Positions 17,908 through 25,413 of a stretch of DNA of 64,000 nucleotides are shown piece by piece. Under the pieces are notes generated by a model, which ran no database searches, was not told the origin of the DNA, and was given only the letters and a program-made list of their open reading frames with translations. The first letter of the stretch is position 1. Each line of letters opens with the position of its first letter. Origin of the DNA: Ferrimonas balearica DSM 9799 (lineage in GTDB: Bacteria; Pseudomonadota; Gammaproteobacteria; Enterobacterales; Shewanellaceae); the NCBI RefSeq assembly GCF_000148645.1, contig NC_014541.1, positions 3,433,139 through 3,497,138 on the forward strand, in the 5' to 3' direction. Made by a program: the position numbers and the translations under genes.

Positions 17908-18195
17908 CTACCAACGACTGTCCCTCTCACAAGGAATACCATCATTGTCGCCATCCATTCGGGTGTCGGGACAGTTCTGAATAAAGAAAACCGCTTCGGC
18001 TCTGGATGTCATCTCGCTGCAATAGCGGCGACCATCACAGCGAAATCGAGGTGCGACCGGTTCAAACTCATATTCAATCTCGGCCACTTGATGCGCCGGC
18101 GGTTCCGCATCCACCATGTTGTCCGATGTTTCTGTTTGGGTCTGGTAATAAAACAGCAGGGCTCCTAAGCCAAGCAGTACAGTGAATTTATTCAT
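17908..18195 (-). CDS. small membrane-anchored or secreted excalibur-domain protein
   Basis: A 95-residue protein with a hydrophobic N terminus (about 5-18) and a C-terminal excalibur-like calcium-binding motif: CDGRRYCSEM, then AVFFIQNCP, and DGDNDGIPCE. In the family this domain is extracellular, often beside nucleases, and binds calcium through the DxDxDG loop. The final conserved cysteine is missing (the protein ends RDSRW), and one internal cysteine is replaced by arginine (SRAEA), so one disulfide may be lost. Function is unknown. It faces the exported aminopeptidase gene across a shared terminator. Confidence 0.75.
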   Translation of the reverse strand: MNKFTVLLGLGALLFYYQTQTETSDNMVDAEPPAHQVAEIEYEFEPVAPRFRCDGRRYCSEMTSRAEAVFFIQNCPDTRMDGDNDGIPCERDSRW

Positions 18196-18392
18196 TTTCC
18201 CTGTCTCAGTATCAGTCCTTTGGTTAGCCTAAGACCTTCCATTTTTACAACAACTTATTCCTTTCCCGGCCCACTCAATCCACTGCCCCGTTAGTGGTTC
18301 CCGATTCCGTACTCACCACAATTTTTGCTGTCCTGTCGCACCCTGCCCTTTTGTGATATACCGGTTAAAACGTCGCAAAAAACCAACAAAAA

Positions 18393-19409
18393 ATGACAAC
18401 CCTAATCCCGCAAACCCCCTCCACCATAGGCACCTGGGCGCTGCTGATGGCCAAGTCCATCGCCAGTTACGGCGTGGACGCCGATGCCCTTTTTGCTGAG
18501 GCGGGATTGAGGCTTGAGGACGCCCGCCGCGACAGTGAAACCCGCTTCCCGGTGCGGCAGATGGCCCAGGTCTGGCAGCTGGCTGTTGAGCATACCGGTG
18601 ACCCCTGCATCGCCCTTACCCTGACCCGCTATTTCCAGCCCTCCACCTACAGCGCCCCGGGCATTGCCATGGTCTCCAGTCGCAATGTGCTGGAGGGGCT
18701 GCAGCGCTGCATCCGCTACTTCCGCCATACCACCGATGTGGCGGAGATTGAGATCCAGGAACGGGGGGAGCAACTGGCCTTGCTTATCCGCATTCCGGCG
18801 CAAAACGAGCCCTGTGCCGGCGAGGCGATCGAAGCCTACTGCGCCACTGCGGTGCAGCTGTTCCGGCTGATGCTGGATGAGGGGTTCTGCCCGGACCGGG
18901 TCACCTTTCGCCACCCCGCCGAGCCCGCCAAAACCGAGGCGTTTGCTGAGTTCTTTGGCTGCCCGGTCGAGTTCGGCAGCCAGGACACCCAGTTGATATT
19001 TAACCGCAGCGCGCTGCTGCGACCCCATATGTTTGCCAATCCGGCCCTGGCGGCCTCGCTGGACCAATGGATCACCGAGCGTCTGGCCAGCTTTACCGAA
19101 AGCCAATTCGCCACTCAGGTGCAGCGCTACCTGCTGGACCAACTGCTGTTTGAGCCGGTGGATGCGGAAGCGGTGGCCAGCCACCTCAATATGAGCGTGC
19201 GCACCATGCAGCGGAAGCTGAAAAAGGAGGGGGTGAGCTTTCACCAGTTGCTCAATGATTGCCGCCACCACTTGGCGATCAAGCTGGTGGCGGAGAAGAA
19301 GCGTCCTCTGGCCGAAATCGCCCAGATGCTGGGCTTTGCCGACCAGAGCAGCTTTACCCGCGCCTTCCGTCAGTGGACGGGCGTTTCACCTAAGCAGTAT
19401 GGGAACTAA
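18393..19409 (+). CDS. AraC-family regulator (OruR-like)
   Basis: A 338-residue regulator with an N-terminal arabinose-binding-like ligand domain (about 20-215) and a C-terminal double helix-turn-helix (about 245-336). The DNA-binding half shows HLNMSVRTMQRKLKKEGVSF and the hallmark LGFADQSSFTRAFRQWTG. The architecture is that of the OruR/ArgR-like AraC group. No clear Shine-Dalgarno sequence precedes the ATG. It converges with the alkylsulfatase gene, their stop codons being nine bases apart, which suggests but does not prove that it controls that gene. The effector is unknown. Confidence 0.9.
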   Translation: MTTLIPQTPSTIGTWALLMAKSIASYGVDADALFAEAGLRLEDARRDSETRFPVRQMAQVWQLAVEHTGDPCIALTLTRYFQPSTYSAPGIAMVSSRNVLEGLQRCIRYFRHTTDVAEIEIQERGEQLALLIRIPAQNEPCAGEAIEAYCATAVQLFRLMLDEGFCPDRVTFRHPAEPAKTEAFAEFFGCPVEFGSQDTQLIFNRSALLRPHMFANPALAASLDQWITERLASFTESQFATQVQRYLLDQLLFEPVDAEAVASHLNMSVRTMQRKLKKEGVSFHQLLNDCRHHLAIKLVAEKKRPLAEIAQMLGFADQSSFTRAFRQWTGVSPKQYGN

Positions 19410-19418
19410 CGGTTGCCG

Positions 19419-21404
19419 TTAGCCTGGCGTTACCAGTGGGAATTTGCCATCTGGCTGATCAAACAGGCTGAGGAAGTTCAGCAGTGTCAGTGGATTGCCT
19501 TCAACGCTGAGGGCATCGGAAAACAGGGTGTCACGCAGCCCCAGCTGGCCGGTCAGCATCTTCACCAACAGCGGCTGGGTTAACGTCAGGGTGACCGTCG
19601 GTTCGGTGCCCGAGTCCGGCTCCACGGCCCGGTAGTGCAGCACCGCATTCTCAATCCACAGCAGGTAGTGCTGGTCGAGGTCGCTGAAACTGATGCGCAC
19701 CCGGGTGTCCACCCCCTCCGCCTCTTCCGCCTTCAGGCGCACCGCCATAGATTGGAAGAACTTGTCCACTGAGGTTTGCGCCAGCACATCATGCATCGCC
19801 ACCAGGTCGACCCCGCGTTTGGGCGGCCCCTGCAGCAACTCCTGGGCCGCCATCAGGTAGCTGTTACGCCAGGAGCCCGCTTCCGCCTGATACCCCAGCT
19901 GGCGATACACCGCCGCCAACCGAATGCGGGCCTCCTCGTTATCCGGCTCGGCAAACACCAGATGGTTGAGCAGCTCCGCCGCCCAGCGATAGTCGCCCTC
20001 CTGCCGGGCCGCTGCCGCTGCGTTCAGCACCGCCTCGGCGCCCCCCATCAGGCTGACATAACGGCTGGCTGAGGTGGCCTTGGGCAGCGGGTCGAGGTTG
20101 GCCGGGTTGCCGTCGTACCAGCCCAGATAGAACTGGTAAACCGCTTTGGCGTTGTGCTTCAGCGAACCGTGATAGCCCCGCACCGACCAGGTTTGTGCCA
20201 GCGAGTCCGGCAGGGTGATGCGCTCCGCCACCTCATCGGCGTTCAGCCCCTGGTTAAACCAACGTACGGTCTGGTCATGGACGTACTTGTAGATGTCCCG
20301 CTGCTGGGTCAGGAAGGTCTGAATCTCCTGTTGCCCCCACAGCGGCCAGTGGTGGCTGGCAAAGTAGACCTCGGATTGATCAAACAGCTGGCGCGCTTCG
20401 TCGATGTAGTGGCTCCAGCGCAGAGCATCCCGGGCCTGAGCGCCGCGCAGGGTGTAGATGTTGTGCATATTGCGCGACACCAGCTCTGCCCCGCAGAACG
20501 CCTTGAACTGCGGAAGGTAGAAGGTGAACTCCGAGGGGGACTCCGTCTCCGGGGTGAGCTGGAACACCAACTCTACGCCGTCGATATTGAGGCGTTCGCC
20601 GGTCTGCTGCACCACCAGGCTGGGGGGCAGGATGCCAAAGCTGCCCATCACCGGGCCCTTGCCCAGCCCCGAGCCGATGTAGCCGTCCGCCGCCACCGGC
20701 AACTCGGTGCCGTACATCAGCTGAGCGCGCCGCCCCATCGCCACCCCGGCGATGATGTTTTCACTGGTGGCCGCCTCCATAAAGCCTTCCGGGGCAATCA
20801 CCGGCACCTCACCGCTCTGCACCTGCTCCAGTGAGGCCAGCGCCAGTGCCCCACCAAAGTGGTCGATGTGGGCGTGGGTGAAGATGATCGCCGTGATCGG
20901 CTTGCGCTCCAGCTCGGTGAAAGCAAACTCCAGCGCCACTTTGGCGGACTCTTTGGAGGTCAGCGGGTCCACCACGATCCAGCCGTTGTCGCTCTCGATC
21001 AGGGTCATGTTGGCCAGGTCGAACCCGCGCAACTGGTAGATGCCGGGCACCACTTCGAACAGCCCCCGGATGTTGTTCAGCTGGGCCTGGCGCCACAGGC
21101 TGGGGTTGGCGCTGTCCGGGGCGTCCTGGGCCAGAAAGTCGAATTGCTGTGCTGACCAGATGCGTTCGCCGTTACGGTCGATGTCCACAGTGGGCGCTGC
21201 GGCAATCAGGCCGCGTCGCGCCAGCTCAAAGTCGCGATCATCGGAGAATGGCAGGGTATCCCGCACCTGTTGATGGGCGGCCAGGGTGGCGGCCGACGCC
21301 TCGCTGGTACCCGGCGGCAACGGCTTGGGGCCGGAACAGGCGGCCAGCACCACTGCGGCACTGGCCAGGCATGTCAGTAGGGCGTAACGGGATTGATGGG
21401 GCAT
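19419..21404 (-). CDS. lipoprotein metallo-beta-lactamase-fold alkylsulfatase
   Basis: A 661-residue enzyme of the SdsA1 family, which hydrolyses primary alkyl sulfates such as SDS to alcohol and sulfate. The dinuclear zinc motif THAHIDHFGG gives H177, H179, D181 and H182, close to SdsA1 numbering. A helical dimerisation domain (about 400-530) and a C-terminal SCP2-like domain (about 545-655) follow in the order expected. The N terminus is a lipoprotein signal with the lipobox LAAC (C23). This anchors the enzyme to a membrane facing the periplasm rather than leaving it soluble. An AraC-type regulator lies convergently next to it. Confidence 0.9.
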   Translation of the reverse strand: MPHQSRYALLTCLASAAVVLAACSGPKPLPPGTSEASAATLAAHQQVRDTLPFSDDRDFELARRGLIAAAPTVDIDRNGERIWSAQQFDFLAQDAPDSANPSLWRQAQLNNIRGLFEVVPGIYQLRGFDLANMTLIESDNGWIVVDPLTSKESAKVALEFAFTELERKPITAIIFTHAHIDHFGGALALASLEQVQSGEVPVIAPEGFMEAATSENIIAGVAMGRRAQLMYGTELPVAADGYIGSGLGKGPVMGSFGILPPSLVVQQTGERLNIDGVELVFQLTPETESPSEFTFYLPQFKAFCGAELVSRNMHNIYTLRGAQARDALRWSHYIDEARQLFDQSEVYFASHHWPLWGQQEIQTFLTQQRDIYKYVHDQTVRWFNQGLNADEVAERITLPDSLAQTWSVRGYHGSLKHNAKAVYQFYLGWYDGNPANLDPLPKATSASRYVSLMGGAEAVLNAAAAARQEGDYRWAAELLNHLVFAEPDNEEARIRLAAVYRQLGYQAEAGSWRNSYLMAAQELLQGPPKRGVDLVAMHDVLAQTSVDKFFQSMAVRLKAEEAEGVDTRVRISFSDLDQHYLLWIENAVLHYRAVEPDSGTEPTVTLTLTQPLLVKMLTGQLGLRDTLFSDALSVEGNPLTLLNFLSLFDQPDGKFPLVTPG

Positions 21405-21541
21405 GTGTGTCTACCTTCCTGGTGACAGAGGACTGTCGTCGATTCCTGACCTGCCAACCTAGCCGACTCACGGCTTTCAGGATTGTTACCAGCCGACAAG
21501 TTTTGGTCGCAGCACGACAGCTTCCGGCATCCTGCCGACAC

Positions 21542-21570
21542 AAAAAAGCCCCGCCATTGGGCGGGGCTTT
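21542..21570 (-). terminator. terminator of brnQ
   Basis: On the minus strand, the stem GCCCCGCC/GGCGGGGC is followed by six T, about 20 bases after the brnQ stop codon. Confidence 0.88.
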
Positions 21571-21588
21571 CGCGGTTTACAGGGGAGG

Positions 21589-22917
21589 TCAGCCCTGTAC
21601 CGGCTCAGCAACGATCTGACGCTCGCTGCGCTTGTACGCCATGCCGACGATGGCCACCAGCAGAGTCAGCGGCAACCAGGCCAGGTGCTTGTCGAACAGC
21701 GGCAGGAAGCTAAAGGCGTTCACCAGCGGCTCAGCCACACCCGCCACTTTCAGGCCGCTCAGCAGGCCAGTGAAGAAGGCGATGGCGATCATCGCGCCCA
21801 GCACAGTCTTCTTCTGGCTGATTTGACGACCGGCGAAGGCGTAGATGATCAGCGCCATGGCCACCGGGTACACGATAAACAGTACCGGGATGGAGATGGT
21901 GATCAGCTGGGCCAGGCCGACGTTGGCCACCACGGCACACGCAGAGGCGTTGATCAGTACCCAGTTGCGGTAGCTGATTTTCGGCAGCAGTTCGTTGAAG
22001 TACTCAGAACAGGCAGAGATCAGGCCCACCGCAGTGGTCAAACAGGCCAGAGTCACCACCGCCGCCAGGATAAACAGGCCCGGGGTGCCAAACACCTGCA
22101 TCACGTAGGCGCTCAGTACCGCACCACCGTTCTCGGAGCCGGCAGCCAATACGGAGCTGGTGGCACCCAGGTAGAACAGGGAGACATACACCACGGCCAG
22201 ACCGGTGGCAGCGATCACGCCCGCTTTCATCAGGTAACCGGCCTGGCTGGCAGCGTCGGTCACGCCTTTACGGCGCAGGATGTCCACCATCAGGGTACCG
22301 AACATCAGGGCGCCCAGAGCGTCCATGGTCATGTAGCCTTCAAGGAAACCGTTGGTGAAAGGGGTGTCCTGCCACACGCCGGTGGCCGCGCCGATCGGAT
22401 CCTGCGGGGCAACCAGAACGGAGATGGCCAGAACCGCCAACAACAGGATCAGGGCCGGGGTCAGCATTTTGCCCACGGTGTCCATCAGTTTGCCCGGACG
22501 CAGGGCCAGGCCCACGGCCAAAACAAAGAACAGGAAGGTGAAGCCCAGCTGAGTCAGGGCGGTGCCCTCGCTCAGGAACGGCAGCAAGCCGATTTCATAA
22601 GCCACCAGGCCGGTGCGCGGTGCCGCGAAAGCCGGACCGATGACGATAAAGATGGCAACGGCCACTGCGGTACCGACCCAGGCCGGCAGCAGGCGAGTGA
22701 TCACCGGAATACCGCCCCCGGCTTTGGCCACAGCAATCAGGCCCAGCAGCGGCAGGCCCACCGCGGTGACCAGGAAGCCCAGCATCGCCGGCATCAGGTT
22801 GTCACCGGCGCTCATGCCCGCCATCGGAGGAAAGATGATATTGCCCGCGCCCAGGAAGAAGGCGAACAACATAAAACCCAAACTGAGGGTATCGGTGGTG
22901 GTTAATCGCTTGCTCAA
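21589..22917 (-). CDS. brnQ: branched-chain amino acid transport system II carrier protein
   Basis: A 442-residue LIVCS-family symporter for leucine, isoleucine and valine with about 12 membrane helices. The N terminus LSLGFMLFAFFLGAGNIIFP and GMSAGDN are strongly conserved in BrnQ. The start is a TTG at 22917: no in-frame ATG is available upstream, and AGAGG lies six bases before it. It is a single-gene unit with a strong terminator. The 367-base region upstream is unusual and is described separately. Confidence 0.93.
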   Translation of the reverse strand: MSKRLTTTDTLSLGFMLFAFFLGAGNIIFPPMAGMSAGDNLMPAMLGFLVTAVGLPLLGLIAVAKAGGGIPVITRLLPAWVGTAVAVAIFIVIGPAFAAPRTGLVAYEIGLLPFLSEGTALTQLGFTFLFFVLAVGLALRPGKLMDTVGKMLTPALILLLAVLAISVLVAPQDPIGAATGVWQDTPFTNGFLEGYMTMDALGALMFGTLMVDILRRKGVTDAASQAGYLMKAGVIAATGLAVVYVSLFYLGATSSVLAAGSENGGAVLSAYVMQVFGTPGLFILAAVVTLACLTTAVGLISACSEYFNELLPKISYRNWVLINASACAVVANVGLAQLITISIPVLFIVYPVAMALIIYAFAGRQISQKKTVLGAMIAIAFFTGLLSGLKVAGVAEPLVNAFSFLPLFDKHLAWLPLTLLVAIVGMAYKRSERQIVAEPVQG

Positions 22918-23284
22918 AATAAACCTCTACTGCGGCATGTTCTTGTTATCACTACTTGAAACTGTCCGTTGCGCGACCAAACCTGTAAAGCCAGGTTGAC
23001 ACCTTCGGACCCCGTTATCGCCAAGCCCATTGGCGATTTTTTCATCAACGTGCCGCATTCCGATGTCGCCGAATGACCTTTTGGTCGTTTTTTGTTCTAG
23101 CTTGGCGACGCGGGGTGCTGACTAACGGCTGCAACTAATACCAGCCATTATTGGTCGACACAATAGCCAAACCCGAACCTTAACCATTCAATACATCGTC
23201 GCTACATTTGACCCCCAACGAGGCTACAGCCAAAACGGCGAAAATCTGCTAGAGTCTGCCGCCTTAATTTGCCGGAGCCGTTTG
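22918..23284. other. 367-base intergenic region with two tandem plus-strand hairpins
   Basis: This gap between the divergent brnQ and trmN6 genes should hold both promoters. It also contains two terminator-like hairpins that function only in the plus direction. At 23017-23042 the stem ATCGCCAA/TTGGCGAT is followed by TTTTT. At 23072-23093 the stem AATGACC/GGTCGTT is followed by TTTT. A short frame from an ATG at 22938 to a TGA at 22998-23000 would encode 20 residues starting MFLLSLLE, with four different minor leucine codons (TTG, TTA, CTA, CTT). The hairpins imply a small plus-strand transcript or attenuator. No ribosome site of quality precedes the short frame. Confidence 0.45.
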
Positions 23285-23989
23285 ATGCCCTTCACCTTTA
23301 AACAGTTTCACGTGGATGACCGCAGTTGCGGCATGCCAGTGAGCACCGATGGGGTGATGCTGGGCGCCTGGGCCGCCCTGCCCGACCAGGGCAGAGTGCT
23401 GGATCTGGGCACCGGTTCCGGCCTGTTGGCACTGATGGCCAGCCAACGCAGCCAGGCACACATCACCGCGGTCGAACTGGACCCGGACGCCTGCCGCCAG
23501 GCTGAGGCCAACTTTGCCGCCAGCCCCTGGACTGAGCGGTTGCAACTGGTGCAGTGCGATGTCCGTGACTGGCACCCGAGTGCGCCCTTCGACGCCATCG
23601 TCTGTAACCCGCCCTACTTCACCAGTGGGGAGCGCAGCCAACGGGGACAGTCCCGGGCCCAGGCCCGCCATGTCGATACCCTCAGTCATGACGACCTGCT
23701 CAATGCCCTGGTTCGCTTGCTTCACCCCAAGGGGTGTGCCAGCCTGATCCTGCCGTTGGTCGAAGGTGAGCTGCTGCTGACCCGACTGGCAAACAGCGGA
23801 TTGCACCTGATCCGACGCACGGCGGTACACAGCCGTGCCGATAAACCGACCCAGCGCCTGCTGCTGACTTTGTCTCGTCAGCCCGCAGAGCCGGTACTGG
23901 ATACGCTGGTGATCCACAGCCAGGATGGCGGCTACAGCGCAGCCTTTTGCGCCCTAACCCAAGACTTCTATCTCAAGATGGGATCCTGA
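23285..23989 (+). CDS. trmN6: tRNA1(Val) (adenine-37-N6)-methyltransferase
   Basis: A 234-residue class I SAM-dependent methyltransferase (YfiC) that modifies A37 of tRNA1(Val). The SAM-binding motif is VLDLGTGSGLLAL (38-50), and the N6-adenine catalytic motif is NPPY (108-111). The N-terminal FKQFHVDD and CGMPVSTDGVMLGAW are characteristic of TrmN6. An ATG at 23285 is preferred to a TTG just before it. The srmB gene follows five bases after the stop codon. The same two genes are neighbours in E. coli, which supports both identifications. Confidence 0.93.
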   Translation: MPFTFKQFHVDDRSCGMPVSTDGVMLGAWAALPDQGRVLDLGTGSGLLALMASQRSQAHITAVELDPDACRQAEANFAASPWTERLQLVQCDVRDWHPSAPFDAIVCNPPYFTSGERSQRGQSRAQARHVDTLSHDDLLNALVRLLHPKGCASLILPLVEGELLLTRLANSGLHLIRRTAVHSRADKPTQRLLLTLSRQPAEPVLDTLVIHSQDGGYSAAFCALTQDFYLKMGS

Positions 23990-23994
23990 TTTTC

Positions 23995-25329
23995 ATGAGT
24001 TTCGCCGATTTCGATCTGGATCCGCGCCTGGAAAAGGCGCTGGCCAAAAGCGGTTACACCAAACCCACCACCATTCAGCGTGCCGTACTTGAAGCGGCGC
24101 TGGAGGAGCGTGACATCCTGGCCAGTGCCCCGACCGGTACCGGTAAAACGGCCGCCTATCTGCTGCCGGCACTGCAGCACCTGCTCGACTTCCCGCGCCG
24201 GGAAGCCGGTCACGCCCGCGTGTTGGTGCTGACCCCGACCCGCGAGCTGGCGCAACAGGTGGAAGCCTATGGCCGCAAACTGCTGGCCGGCACCCAGCTG
24301 TCCATCGGCGCCATCGTCGGTGGTAAGGACTACCAGCATGACGCCGACCTGCTGAAGCAGAACATGGACATCCTGGTGGCCACCCCGGGTCGCCTGATCA
24401 TGTACCTGGAGGACGAGAAGTTCGATCCGCGCCAGGTTGAGATCATGGTGATCGACGAAGCCGACCGCATGCTGGACATGGGCTTTATGCCAGTGGTGGA
24501 CCGCATCGCTGCTGAAACCCGCTGGCGCAAGCAAACCATGCTGTTCTCCGCCACCCTGGAGGGCGCGGGGCTGGACAACTTTGTCCGCGAGCTGCTGAAC
24601 GACCCGGTGCACTGCGACGCCAAGCCGCCGCGCAGCGAGCGCAAGAAGATCACCCAGTACTACTACCGCGCTGACGACATGGACCACAAGTTCAAGCTGC
24701 TCAAGCGCCTGCTGGCGGATCCGGAGTGCACCCGCGCGATGATCTTTACCAAGACCCGCGACCGCGCCACTGAGCTGCACGCCAAGCTGTTTGCCGCCAA
24801 GATCCGCACTGCCGTGCTGCAGGGCGCTATGGTGCAGGGCAAGCGTGACGATGCCCTGGAGCGTTTCCGCGAAGGCCGTGTGCAGGTGCTGGTGGCCACT
24901 GACGTCGCCGCCCGTGGCATCGACATCGCCAACGTCACCCACGTGATCAACTTCGACCTGCCCCGCACCAGCGAGGTTTACCTGCACCGTATCGGCCGTA
25001 CCGCCCGTGCCGGTGCCAAGGGGATGGCCCTGAACCTGGTGGAAGCCCACGATATGCCGATGCTGGATCGCATCCAGCGCTACATCGATGAGCCCATCAA
25101 AGTGCGGGTGATCGAGTCCCTGCGTCCGCGCAGCAAGGCGCCGAGCTTCAGCAAGCCGAAGAAGAAGACCGACGCCAAGGGTAAGAAGAAGTCCGCCACC
25201 AAAGGCAAGAAGAAAGCCAGCGGCAAATCCGCGGACAAGCCGGAGGAGAAGAAGCAACGCCACCGTGACCGTAAGAACATCGGTAAGCGTCGCGCTCCGG
25301 CCGCCAACAAAGCCGGCGACAACGAGTAA
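23995..25329 (+). CDS. srmB: DEAD-box RNA helicase SrmB
   Basis: A 444-residue ATP-dependent RNA helicase involved in early assembly of the 50S ribosomal subunit. It carries the Q motif (GYTKPTTIQ), Walker A APTGTGKT, PTRELA, DEAD with DRMLDMGF, SAT, and the C-terminal ATDVAARGID and HRIGRTARAG. The lysine-rich tail contains RHRDRKNIGKRR, nearly identical to the E. coli SrmB tail, which separates it from RhlB, RhlE and DeaD. The start at 23995 lies five bases after trmN6, so the two form an operon. An in-frame ATG at 23947 inside trmN6 would add 16 unconserved residues. Confidence 0.95.
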   Translation: MSFADFDLDPRLEKALAKSGYTKPTTIQRAVLEAALEERDILASAPTGTGKTAAYLLPALQHLLDFPRREAGHARVLVLTPTRELAQQVEAYGRKLLAGTQLSIGAIVGGKDYQHDADLLKQNMDILVATPGRLIMYLEDEKFDPRQVEIMVIDEADRMLDMGFMPVVDRIAAETRWRKQTMLFSATLEGAGLDNFVRELLNDPVHCDAKPPRSERKKITQYYYRADDMDHKFKLLKRLLADPECTRAMIFTKTRDRATELHAKLFAAKIRTAVLQGAMVQGKRDDALERFREGRVQVLVATDVAARGIDIANVTHVINFDLPRTSEVYLHRIGRTARAGAKGMALNLVEAHDMPMLDRIQRYIDEPIKVRVIESLRPRSKAPSFSKPKKKTDAKGKKKSATKGKKKASGKSADKPEEKKQRHRDRKNIGKRRAPAANKAGDNE

Positions 25330-25413
25330 CCGGCTGAGGTAGAGAGTCTGGGCAACCCAACTGGCTCAGGCTCTCAACCTCGTGCTAACATCGAGCCTCC
25401 TTGTTGCACATGG

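Noticed and set aside
22938-23000. 20-codon leucine-rich frame as a genuine leader-peptide gene
   Set aside because: Kept only as part of a finding. It has no good ribosome site, no leucine biosynthesis operon downstream, and lies in AT-richer sequence where minor codons are expected.
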